A DNA stretch of 64,000 nucleotides, taken from the NCBI GenBank assembly GCA_028671895.1, contig CM053802.1, positions 14,391,631-14,455,630 of the forward strand, in the 5' to 3' direction. The stretch comes from Oenanthe sinensis (taxonomy: Eukaryota > Streptophyta > Magnoliopsida > Apiales > Apiaceae). This document shows, piece after piece, positions 11,594 through 22,499 of this stretch. Both the position numbers and the translations under genes were made by a program. The notes under the pieces are model-generated. The model searched no databases. It saw nothing but the letters and a program-made list of their open reading frames with translations, and had not been told where the DNA came from. Each line of letters begins with the position of its first letter. Position 1 is the stretch's first letter.

Positions 11594-13602
11594 TATATTG
11601 TCAAAAGATTATTCCCCTGTTAAAATATTATCTGTTTAATAATTATCAAGATTAATACAAATGAAAGTGATTTTTTTATAAAAATTATATTCCGTAACAA
11701 ATATTATGCCTGTTTCAGTAATAGTCACAATTATAGATATTTCAAAAAAAAAAATCCTAATGCCGAAGGGATATTGTTACTTTGCTATTTAAATTCGTGA
11801 ATGCTTTATGCTTCGTCATGGTCATATAAGTAATATATTTTCCCAAATCGGGGTAGAAAATTACCAAAAATGGAACGTGGCTAATATCTCATGCAATAGT
11901 CGGTTCAAATCTTTTGTTTTTATTTCCTTGCTCACTGTTAATATTTGTAGTTTAAACTGAGAGTGAATTTATAATTTTTTAAAAGTATTCTCAAAATCAT
12001 TCCCAAATATATTATATTTTAATTTATAATACTCATATACACATCCAATCAAATCTTATTGATTAAATATTTTGTACACAAATTTAAAAATAATTTTAAA
12101 AATTCTGGTTTTTATTTTTAATCAAATACCTCCTCATTTTAAATATTCTTAAATTTGTTTAAATTAGATTGCCAAAAGTATTACACCACTAATATTGCAA
12201 GATCCCACCATCTTTGTCCGAAAAGTCCCACAAAATATTACATATACTGATATACAGATATATATAAATAATCTGTTGGTTCATTGGCTTTTTCAATTCG
12301 TGAAAAAGAGTCTAGAGTGGAAAAGGGCTTTTGGGAAAATTCAATAACAATTCTCATAGACTATTGTGCTTGCCCCCACTGCAACAGACTCTGTAAGTCA
12401 CCTCTAAACTAGGAACAGAACATGTTTAATATAAACCCTCTTCATTTCTTTGTTTATACAGGCATCTACCGTACATATGTGTCACATGGCCTAAAGATTG
12501 AAACTTTGTTTTCTTTTTTATTCTTTCAATTCAAATGTGTATATTTAATAACGGGGACATTCGGATTACTTGCCGTATCTCGGATACGAACACGTGTGTC
12601 CATCTCTGTATTAGATACGAGAATTCTTCTACGATCTTAGTTTTGAATTTTGTTTTTGAAAATTATGGTCAAAAGTCGTGTTAATTAACTACTTTCATAA
12701 TTAAGTATCCGTGTTTATTAATAAATACAAAAATGTTGATATTAATGTTCATTTTTGTGTAATTGAATATAATTTACATGTATTTTTGTGTTTTAGATGA
12801 ATACGTTGTGTTTTTAATTCGATATGTATACATTTTTTAGTTTTATTAATAAATTTTAGTACGTAGAACTTGAAATATATATGGAAATTTATATTTTTAT
12901 ATGCCATGTCTCCTGTATTCTCATATTATTATATTTATTAAATTCTTGATCCGCATCCCTGTTCTTATTTGTAGCTTAAATGTTTATGTATACCTCTATG
13001 GCAGCTATATAAAGGGGTCCACGAAAATCCCAACTTTGTATTTTAGCTTTATATCATAAGAAAAATGTGTAAAGACAAAAGATTAGTCCATACTCCATAC
13101 TAGTAGGACTGGGTTTGGTTACAACTTGCAACTTGTAAGTTGTAAGTGAGAAAAAGAGGAAAATAGTCAACTGGGTCTTTCTCATTGCATGTCTTTTATA
13201 AAGGTATCGAAAAAGTCAACACTTTTTTGCTACTGGTACTATATTTTTTAATTAGCATTGTTTCTGTTTTCTTGAGTCTTGACTAATGACAGCTAGAAAC
13301 TGTCAAGCCGTATTGCCTGGGTCTCAACTGGATATTTTGCACCACCACTAGTAGTAATTATAATGAAGTGTTTTGTGGTTGTGTTTTGGTACCCTTTTTA
13401 TTGCTTCTTAAATTCTGGTGGGTGAAATTCAAGGTTATATCATAACTTTCATTTTTATGACTTGAAACTGATTAGTAAGTTTAGTGAATATATCATGGTT
13501 TTTTTGTTGTGAAAGTCTTGGGTTGTTTTGAGTTTTACATTGGGGTTTTGTAGTGGTTCAAGAAATTTGAAATAAGGATTTGTTTTCTTGGATTTACATC
13601 TG
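11594..13602 (+). other. Upstream region and probable 5' leader of the HD-ZIP IV gene
   Basis: No ORF of interest. Around 12,540-12,960 lies a patch of gatacg/ggacac-type words that may be an old transposon. The last 600 bases before the ATG are less AT-rich and contain a TATA box at 13,006. The distance from that box to the ATG is long, so a 5' UTR intron is possible. Confidence 0.45.
13006..13013 (+). promoter_or_regulatory. Candidate TATA box of the HD-ZIP IV gene
   Basis: TATATAAA followed by ggggtcc, about 590 bases before the start codon. I searched by eye for an L1 box (TAAATGYA) in this upstream region and found no exact one. Confidence 0.4.
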
Positions 13603-16600
13603 ATGAGTTTAGGAGGTTTCTTTGGTAGTGGTAGTAGTGGTGGTGATGCTGGCCTGTTGGTTGATAGTCTATACACCACCAACTACATGACCATTGCTTC
13701 CATTCCTCAGCATCACTTGTTTAGTTCACCTACTGTTCAGCCTCTCTTCAACACTTCTACCCTATCTCTTGAACTTGTATGCTCTCTCTTTCACACACAC
13801 TACATATAATGTCAGCATGTTTATTTTATTTCCCCATTGGTTTTCTTGATTTTGCTTCATTTATAATTTTTGTTACCTTGTTTATGTTATTACTTATGTA
13901 ATGTAACTTGTTACGGTATTATGTTTGGTAGAGAATTTAATATCTTGAAATTTATGTAGAAGCCTGAGATGGAGGGTCTTGATGAGATGGGTCTGATTGG
14001 TGGGAATTCTGATCCTGCTGCAATGGTAAGGTCTAGGGAAGAGGAGCTTGAGAGCAAATCTGAAAGTGAACATATAGAAGCTGCATCAGGTGATGAACAA
14101 GAAAGACCAAGGGGTAAATCCAAGATACAAAAGAAATACCATAGACATACTCCATATCAAATTCAAGAACTGGAAGGGTAAGTTTTTTCGACATTGCGCA
14201 GAGATGAATTATTTGATTTTCTCTCTCTCATCGTTTATGTCTTGAATGCTGTTTTTCGTTTGTTTAGTTCGTTCAAGGAAAATCCCCATCCTGATGAGAA
14301 ACAAAGGTTGGAACTTGGGAAGAGGTTAAGCTTAGAGAACAAGCAAGTCAAGTTTTGGTTTCAGAATAGACGGACACAAATGAAGGTAATATAGTTTCAT
14401 TGATCCTTACTGTTGATAACTGTGTACTACATTTCATTTCTATGGAACTGAAGTTGTTCACTTGATAATTAGACTCAATTGGAGCGCCATGAGAATTTAA
14501 TTCTGAAACAAGAGAATGATAAGCTTCAGATGGAGAACATTGCTATCAAGGAAGCCATGAGAAATCCGATTTGCAGTGGGTGTGGTGGAGGAGCAATACT
14601 TGGGGAGATATCTTTTGAGCAGAATCATCTCCAGATTGAGAATGCAAGGTTGAAAGATGAACTTAATCGCATGAGTCTCCTGACTAGCAAATTCGTAGGA
14701 AGACCTTTGTCACCTTCAGCCGGTCCCTTTCCTCATGCAACGTCTAACTTCAGTTTGGAACTTGCAGTAGGAAGAAATGGCTTTGGTGGTTTAGCACCCG
14801 CAGAGGCAACATTGCCTATGAGTTTTGATTTTGGCGCTGGGGTTCCAAATACTATGTGTGCAGGGCCTTCATCTATTGGCATGACTGGCCTTAATACACG
14901 ATTTGAGAAATCATTTCTTGTTGAACTTGCTTCAAATGCAATGAATGAGTTAATGAAAATGACTCAGATTAATAATCCACTCTGGTTCGGAAGTTTGGAT
15001 GGAAGTAGCGAAGCCCTGAATTTTGAGGAGTACACAAGGACAATTACCCCTTGCATTGACAAGAGACCTGGTCTGAGGACTGAGGGTACCAGAGCCACCG
15101 GTCTGTCAACTATCAACAGCGTGGCTTTTGTGGAGATAATGATGGATGCAGTAAGTTGCTCAAATCAATAGTTGGTTTTTATTTTCTTACAGTGTCTAAA
15201 TTTACTCTGTTTAGAAGATCTGATTCCACATACATTTTCAGAAAAGTTGTGTGCGCTTCAAAATGACCTGGTTTGTTACCCAACCAGCAAATATAGCTAC
15301 ATTGTTACTGACGGAATTTTTTCCCTTCTATTGCTGTAGTTTTAAAAAGTCTATATGTTTAGTTATGGTTTTCTTTACTCTTCATTTGTACAGAACCGTT
15401 GGGGTGATATGTTTCCTGGTATGATCGGGAACAGCTATACTCTTGATGTGATTTCTAGTGGAACGGGCGGCTCTATAAATGGTGCCTTGCAACTGGTACA
15501 CATCTTCAACTTCTTCCTTATGCTCTATTATTTTTATTATCTACCTTGAAGAGTGTACCAAACTCTGGCTTAAAAAATTAACACTGTAGATGCATGCGGA
15601 AATTCAAGTCATTTCACCATTGGTCCCCACTCGTCAAGTGAGGTTTCTTCGATTCTGCAAGCAACATGGAGATGGGATGTGGGCCGTTGTTGATGTTTCT
15701 GTTGACGCCATCCAAGAAGTTCCAAATGCACCAACGTTCATGCATTGCAGGAGGCTGCCTTCTGGATGTGTCGTGCAAGATATGCCGAATGGGTATTCTA
15801 AGGTAATTATTGTTACATTTTTATCTATATGTTGCTTTGTTGATGCATCTTTTTATGTACTCTCACCTCCTGTATTCTTTGAGATTTATCCTTGTTGATT
15901 GTCATAATTCTTAGCATGATAGTTTGCTCTTGTTGCAATCGTTCCTTACCTGAATTATGTTAAAGTAATGGACTGGTGTTGATCTAGCCTACTTGACTTC
16001 TCAAAAACAACTTATTTTTCTAGTCCCATCTAGATCAGTTGTACTTTCACCTAAAGCTGAATCTTCTAGTAGTATTTTAGTGTTTTGCCTGTAAAAATGT
16101 TGCTTTACTTTTTATATGATATGATCAACAGCTTACTACTTACTAGTACTGTATATACTTTATTTTGGGAACAGTAAATGTGACCGTTTAGTAATAGTAG
16201 TTGCATTTCTTATATGTATTCCAACTCAAGTTGTTTCCACGGATAAAATCCTTGGAAGTATAATCCCTCTTTGTTTAAACCCAAATTTTCCCTGTTCACG
16301 AGGTTATGTGAACTGGATGCAGTTTCATATAGTACTTTTCAACTTATCAAACCATAATATAATATATTCTATCTCTTACCTAATGATCATGTTTTGTGTT
16401 TAGAGGATTTTCTATATAGTATATCATACATAACCTTCTTGGTTCTCACCTTGTTTTCACAAACCAATTTCAAGGGTGAGACTGCTCTTGGTCCTTTCAA
16501 AGAGCCTGTTTTGTGGCGGCATTTCATCAGTGATAAATAAACACAAATATTTTCCGAGTTCTTGAACATATCATCATAATGAAGTATCCGCAAATGTATG

Positions 16601-18269
16601 TACATTTTTGTTTGCAGAATCCATTGATCAATGCATGTTAGCAATGTCTAGGAAGTTGTTTAAATAAAGTAATAGGAGTACTACAGACGGTTGGGGGGAT
16701 TCCCAAGCTTCATGTTTTCCATCATAAAATAGTTTCCTAAAATGATCAGATATCTCAACTAGATTTCCACTTCCAAGTGAAATTCAATATTGTATCTTGT
16801 AGTCCTAGTTGTGATCTTGTCAGTGCAATTGCAATACTACATTGGGCTGGTATGGATGAATACAAAATTGAACTTTGACTAACAAAATATATTATGGTTA
16901 TTTTTAATTTTATGTCTCAGATTATCTGGGTAGAACATGCAGAATACGACGAGACTTCAATCCACCACCTATACCGTCCTTTACTAAGGTCTGGCATGGG
17001 CTTTGGTGCACAAAAGTGGGTTGCAACCCTTCAAAGGCAGTGCGACTTTTTGGCAACCATTATGCCTTCTGCCAGACCTACTGTAGATCCTTCAGGTCAT
17101 TTGGTATCCTTTCACTTACCATCTGATTATAATTGTATTAATGAATTCTGAATCTAATATAGTTTCATGAAAAACAGTTATCACACCAACTGGTAGGACA
17201 AGCATGGCAAAACTAGCTCAGCGCATGACTCGTAACTTCTGTGCTGGAGTATGTGCAACAATGCACAATTGGGAGGTTGTCCAAGTAGGGAATGTGGACA
17301 AAGGTGCAAGGTTGATGATACGTAAAAGTGTGGACAGCCTAGGAGAGCCCTCTGGCATAGTTTTAAGTGCCACATTATCTGTTTGGATGCCTGTACAAAA
17401 GCAGCAATTGTTTGATTTACTGCAGAATGAAGAACTGAGGAGCCGGTGGGACCTTTTGTCCCATGGTGGTCAAATGCAACAGACGGTCTGCATTTCCAAG
17501 GGCCAAGATTGTGGCAACAGAATCTCCCTTTTAAGTGCTAATGTGAGTATTCGTATAGTCTTGTCCACAAAAAAAGTACATTAGTCGTCAATAAGCTGCA
17601 TTTTTATACACATGCAGTAGTTTTTAATAATCAATTTCTTTAAAAATAACATGCTCTATGTACTTGTGTCATTTCGAAATTAAAGCTTAACAGTTATATG
17701 AACCTTAATTTTTTAAGGAATTTGATCGAATAAGGTTTCCTCTCCATTGTGCTATCTTATTGTTTCCTATCTCAAGTTCTCCGGCAATCGGGGTTCACAT
17801 AATGAACACAAGGATGGAGGATTACAAATAAATCATATGTTTTGATTTGATTTTTGTGTAACAACCTCTGCAGGCGACAGGCGGTAATTCAAATCAGAGG
17901 AATGTGCTGATACTACAAGAGACATCCAACGATGCGTTCGGATCATTAATAGTTTCGGCAGCTGTTGATATGTCATCAATGAATGTGGTGATGAATGGGG
18001 GAGATTCTGCATTCATAGCTATCCTTCCATCTGGCTTTGCCATAGTTCCAGATTGCTTTCCTGACTCTGCAGGACCCAGCAGCTCCCATGAAATGATCGG
18101 AAAAGAAAGTAGTTGTGATGGTGGCGGTGGTTCTCTTCTGACCGTCGGTTTCCAGATAATGATCAATAACTTCCCTGCAGCTAAGCTAACAGTCGAGTCA
18201 GTTGAAACTGTGAACAATCTTGTTTCTCGCACAATTCAAGGAATTAAAGAGGCGCTTCATTGCAATTAA
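13603..18269 (+). CDS. Class IV homeodomain-leucine zipper (HD-ZIP IV) START-domain transcription factor, ANL2/HDG1-type
   Basis: Nine exons join in phase to 812 aa: 13603-13776, 13960-14177, 14268-14385, 14473-15150, 15394-15495, 15590-15802, 16921-17095, 17178-17542 and 17874-18269. Domains in order: an N-terminal MSLGGFF; an acidic/serine stretch; a homeodomain with KKYHRHTPYQIQELE and QVKFWFQNRRTQMK (about 110-170); a zipper-loop-zipper with the cysteine loop NPICSGCGG; a START domain from ELMKM through EYTRTITPC, NRWGDMFPGMI and FLRFCKQHGDGMWAVVDVS; and a HD-SAD region with RMTRNFCAGVCA, LQETSNDAFGSL and VVMNGGDSAFIAILPSGFAI. Factors of this family act in the nucleus of epidermal cells and control cuticle, trichome and anthocyanin traits. 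The N-terminus and loop resemble ANL2 and HDG1 more than ATML1/PDF2. The exon 7 donor (gtcatt at 17096) is not a strong consensus but is the phase-compatible one. The gene appears intact. Confidence 0.93.
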
Positions 18270-19052
18270 CATAAGGGCCCCGGGTAAGTGATTAAGCAAG
18301 CAGAAAAGGGTTTCTGAGTCAAGAGCGAACCGTGGTAAATCTATTTGTTGTTTGTCAAGTACTAGAGGATGATTCTAAATGGCTTTTCTACAAGGAGACA
18401 TTCTAAACTTGATTAGGAACATGGAATGATGGTTCGGGTATTGACTTGGTTCACCTGGAGATGATTTAGCTCTTACCAGTCTCTCCGTGTGTTCTGTTCA
18501 TTCACTTGATTGGGTATCTTATTTCAAAGACACTCTTGTTTAGTGTTCTTTTCTTCGTAGTATGCGATACTTCTTTATATCTTCATATCATGGTTTTGTG
18601 TTGTGTGAGATTGATTAAATTGGGGTTTTCTTATATTCGGATTTGGATTTGGATTTGGATTTAGATTTTTCTCATCTTTCAAGACTGTTAATATTACCTT
18701 GGCATATCATGAACCATAACTGATAAACGATCATTCATTTGAATATTTAAATTGTTATAGTTGATGTTAAATATTCTGGTACGTAGTTTCTTGAACTTTT
18801 AAAGGATGAGGTGATAATAGTTAATTCATTCTAGCATTCTAATTAACAAGAATTTGGTTCACTTCAGTAACAAGAATCTTAATATGTTTTTCTTTTTTTT
18901 ATATGTCTATACCATCAACTGTTATTCTAAGAACCGAGTATATATATACAACTGAAATTAAAATTCCCAACAAAAATATTTAAAATTTTAGGTGGTTTGT
19001 TGGTCGACATTAGAAGCTTTTGAAAAATGTATTTAAATAGTATATTCCTATA
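18270..19052 (+). other. 3' UTR and downstream flank of the HD-ZIP IV gene
   Basis: No coding signal. It contains a short hexamer run (ggattt units, about 18,638-18,668). No clear polyadenylation signal was singled out. Confidence 0.5.
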
Positions 19053-19061
19053 ATTTAAATT

Positions 19062-19490
19062 GAACTAACTGTTAAAAAATCCATTAAACTTCTGTCTAAT
19101 TTACAAATTAACCAATTTTATTTATTTTTCACACGTTTAACCAACAAATTTTATAAAATCATGCAAAATTTTAATTGTGGTTAAATTAGAATCTGACATG
19201 TACATTATTTGTCATATCACTGCTTGCTACATGACATAAATATATATTATTTTTCTAAAATAATCATCACACAAATTTTTATAAACCCGTTCCCATGTTT
19301 GTATACTTTTTTCACTTGTTTTTTCTTTCACCTTGGTCTGCCAAACTCTTTGGTCTATCAAATTTTAACTTAATCACGGTTAAAATTTGCATGATTTTAT
19401 AACGTTTGTTGGTTAAATGCGTGAAAACAAACATGATTGGTTAATTTGCAAATCAGAGAAAAGTTTAATGGATTTTTTGGCAATTAGATC
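19062..19490. mobile_element. Non-autonomous MULE-type element (429 bp) with long inverted ends
   Basis: The ends GAACTAACTGTTAAAAAATC and, from the other strand, GATCTAATTGCCAAAAAATC continue as inverted repeats for over 100 bases (CATTAAACTT and aaattaaccaat on both sides). A 9-bp direct repeat, atttaaatt, flanks it at 19053-19061 and 19491-19499. Long inverted ends with a 9-bp duplication fit Mutator-like elements. There is no ORF. Confidence 0.75.
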
Positions 19491-19499
19491 ATTTAAATT

Positions 19500-21143
19500 T
19501 AACTTTTTATTAGTATTATAAATAATAAAACTGAAATTATAAAAGAGCATATGCATGCATGCATGCATGCATGGTGGAAAGAATAATATATAAGAATCGG
19601 GCGGAGTTGAGTAAAAAAGTAGACAAAAACAAACCCTAGAAAGGAAAAGATGTGGCTGAGGAAACAGAGAAGAAGATGGATGCTGATAAAGCCAGGCGAT
19701 TCTTCAAACATGTTTCCATCTACTGTACTAATATTTTCGATCGTTCCTAGATACATTTATAATATACACACATACATATACTAATTAATCGCTCGGTCAT
19801 CTTGTTTTAAGGCAGGCCAAAAACTTTGGCAATTCTCATCAGTGTTGCCTATGCCTCTAGATTACCAAATTTGATTCGGTAATTAATGTAATGTTTTTAT
19901 TCTTTAATATATGTTTGCTTCGCAAAATTTTATCATGTGTTTGGTAACTTTGGCAAGTGCTGTATCTTGTCACCTCGTCCTTCTCCAGGTAAAATTCTGT
20001 GCAAGCAACTACTAGTGTACATAATTGACAAGTTAAGCCTATCATAGCGCTATAAAAAGCGAGTAGTGTCTTATGTGTAGTGAAGAGATCAGAAAAAAAT
20101 TAGATACGACTGATATGAAGAATCATCAACACTTCAAAGAGTCAGTAAGATGGAGCTTCCAAAGTTCAAAAGTACTAGTTTATGACCTTTTCGGCTACAG
20201 AACGAGCATGAGCGATAGACGCAGCTCACAGGAAAGGAAAATATGTCAGTTGTCCTGTGTGTTTATTTTGGTGTAGAGAGACGTGCACCCAAGGAATGTG
20301 GACAATGTGGAATTTTCCACTGAGATGAGTGTAATGACTCTTAAAGGAGTTTTATCTTGAATTGCTTTCTAAAATAGGTACAAATGAGCATCCTGAATAC
20401 ATTTTTTCAATCAAATGTCTATTGACTTGGTATCAGTTATGTTCTAATGCTTACACCTTACTAACATGTCAATGAGGATACTGAATCACCGGAACTAACA
20501 GGTCTTTCTGGAATATTCTTTCCGGTACTTTAAAGGAAACCATCTAAGAATCTTATCGAAATAATAAAACTGAATTAACTATCTTCCATATTATAAAGTA
20601 TATAAACATTATGTCATTTGCTGACCAGCTTTCCTAAAAGGTGGATAGGATATAGCCTAATATGTCTATCAAGTATTCTCTGGACTGCTCACCCGAAAGA
20701 CAGCGTTGGACAAGTCAATCATGATGATCCCGACCTTTGAAATATATATCAGCAGATCTCTTTAGTGAATGCATTGAACTAAGAAGGTTACATGAGCTTA
20801 AACTCAAGACCAGGGTAAATCTGGCCGAGAAAACATGATATATGCTTAAGCCTTAAGCATTAAGATGCTATGTTTTGGGCCTAAATCCTTAAATGTTTAT
20901 GAAGCATTCTCAAGAAAATGAAACAATGATGTATATATTAAGGTAGAAAATATGCAACAGCAGATGTAAAAATATATAAACAGAGGGAATACCAACTTAA
21001 GCCTCTAGAAAATGTGTATGTCGATTCTATAGATTCAAGAATGAAAATCCGTTACAAGATCAATACTCTGAATCCCGTATTAGAAAAAGAAAAATACACT
21101 GTGAAGGCCAAAATTAAGAAGTCGGACACAATAAGAAAAGCTA
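19500..21143. other. Intergenic region between the HD-ZIP IV and TMEM161 genes
   Basis: No supported gene. An (atgc) tetranucleotide run occupies 19,551-19,573. Several ORFs of 60-85 codons here have no recognisable motif and are probably accidental. The part next to 21,143 should hold the 3' UTR of the minus-strand TMEM161 gene. Confidence 0.5.
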
Positions 21144-22499
21144 TCATGATACATACAAAATGCCACGCCGATATAGAGCTAGGCTTCCTGCAGTAAATAT
21201 TGACCATACAAAGACAACCCACCATGCCATAAACAAAGCCACTTCTTTGACTAAAGCAGTGCAAGGAAGCAAACCACATAACATTTGGATATTTTTATGC
21301 AAGTCATCACCAATCTGAGATAAACCAAGAAAGAGAAGTACCAATGCTGACGGCACAAAAAACTGCAAAGCTACAAGACATAAGTAGTGGTTGTGCAGGA
21401 AAACCTTTGCCCTGCTGAAATCCAAGTCTGGAACCTTACTGGCATGCAATCTCTGGTACCAAGATAACACTGCTTCGTTCAAAAATATTTGCAAATTTGA
21501 CCGTAAAGTTGCCATTTGCAAAACACCCACAACCAACAAGCACAATTGCCTAAACTTATGAAAATCCGAACTTGACATACCCATATTACCTACCAACTCA
21601 TCAGACATCAATCCCTTCCTACCACTCGTATTATTCTTATTAACTAATAACTCCGCAAATGGACTAACCCAAAGCAATGCAGTAAATATAGCCAATAAAG
21701 AACTTCCATAAAGAAGCAATCTTTCAATCCACCCACAAGATATAATCGATAAATAACTACGACTCTGATCCGTCCCAAGCCAAAACGCACGAGCATTCCT
21801 AGCAGCAGGCATATACAACAAACCGGCTAAACAACCCATAGACGCGGAAACAACAAGCTTACCTAATCCATCCAAAAACCCAAACCTAAAATCAAAAGCC
21901 CAATTAGGAAAAACATCTAAAACAAACATAACCCCTACCACAAACCCTAAAATCCCCAACAAAATACTACATTGCTTATCCAATCTCTTCGAAGCCGACC
22001 GCTCAAACAACACCACAAAAACCAAAACACACACCCTAAAAACAGCCACAAAACCCAACAAAACAGGAACAATAGTAGCATTTTCAAGAACCCCATTATC
22101 TTGATCCACCTTTAAGAACATATGCATCACTAAACTAAAAAGGGCAACAAAAGTAGAAGTAAAAGCCTTTTGAAACTGATCAAAATGCAATCTTGATTGA
22201 AGATGGGCATGACTGAGTTTAAGCCTAAAGATCTGAGCTTTATTTTCATCAAATTCAAAGCTTTGTTTGTTCTTTTTTCTGGGTCTGAGCTCAGTTTCTG
22301 ATGCACCAGGACGGCGAGTAGCAGCCCTTGTGGTTGAATTATTGGGAGAGACATCATCAGGGTGAATGTAAGTGTTGAGAGCATAGAGAAAGAGAGAGGG
22401 TATGTTGAGGAGAGAGATTAAGAGAGATAGGAGGAGAGAGAGTGATGCGTGGAGGAATAGATTGAGGTATGAGGTGAGTAGTATTGATGATGAAAACAT
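21144..22499 (-). CDS. TMEM161-family multi-pass membrane protein
   Basis: Single-exon gene, 451 aa, ATG at 22499. It is very hydrophobic, with about eight to ten membrane segments. The first is near residues 8-42 (ALF-type leucine-rich stretch). Others include FVALFSLVMHMFL, IVPVLLGFVAVF, LVVSASMGCLAGLLYMP, LLAIFTALLWVSPF and FVPSALVLLFLGLS. A polar loop, ETELRPRKKNKQSFEFDEN, follows the first membrane region. The order of segments and the motif GCLAGLLYMPAARNARAFWL agree with my memory of plant homologues of transmembrane protein 161A/B. The molecular role of the plant proteins is not well established. The gene looks intact, and no intron is needed. Confidence 0.75.
   Translation of the reverse strand: MFSSSILLTSYLNLFLHASLSLLLSLLISLLNIPSLFLYALNTYIHPDDVSPNNSTTRAATRRPGASETELRPRKKNKQSFEFDENKAQIFRLKLSHAHLQSRLHFDQFQKAFTSTFVALFSLVMHMFLKVDQDNGVLENATIVPVLLGFVAVFRVCVLVFVVLFERSASKRLDKQCSILLGILGFVVGVMFVLDVFPNWAFDFRFGFLDGLGKLVVSASMGCLAGLLYMPAARNARAFWLGTDQSRSYLSIISCGWIERLLLYGSSLLAIFTALLWVSPFAELLVNKNNTSGRKGLMSDELVGNMGMSSSDFHKFRQLCLLVVGVLQMATLRSNLQIFLNEAVLSWYQRLHASKVPDLDFSRAKVFLHNHYLCLVALQFFVPSALVLLFLGLSQIGDDLHKNIQMLCGLLPCTALVKEVALFMAWWVVFVWSIFTAGSLALYRRGILYVS

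Noticed and set aside
12530..12960. Possible transposon with gatacg/ggacac words upstream of the HD-ZIP IV gene
   Set aside because: No clear ends or target duplication were found, so it is only mentioned in the upstream region entry.
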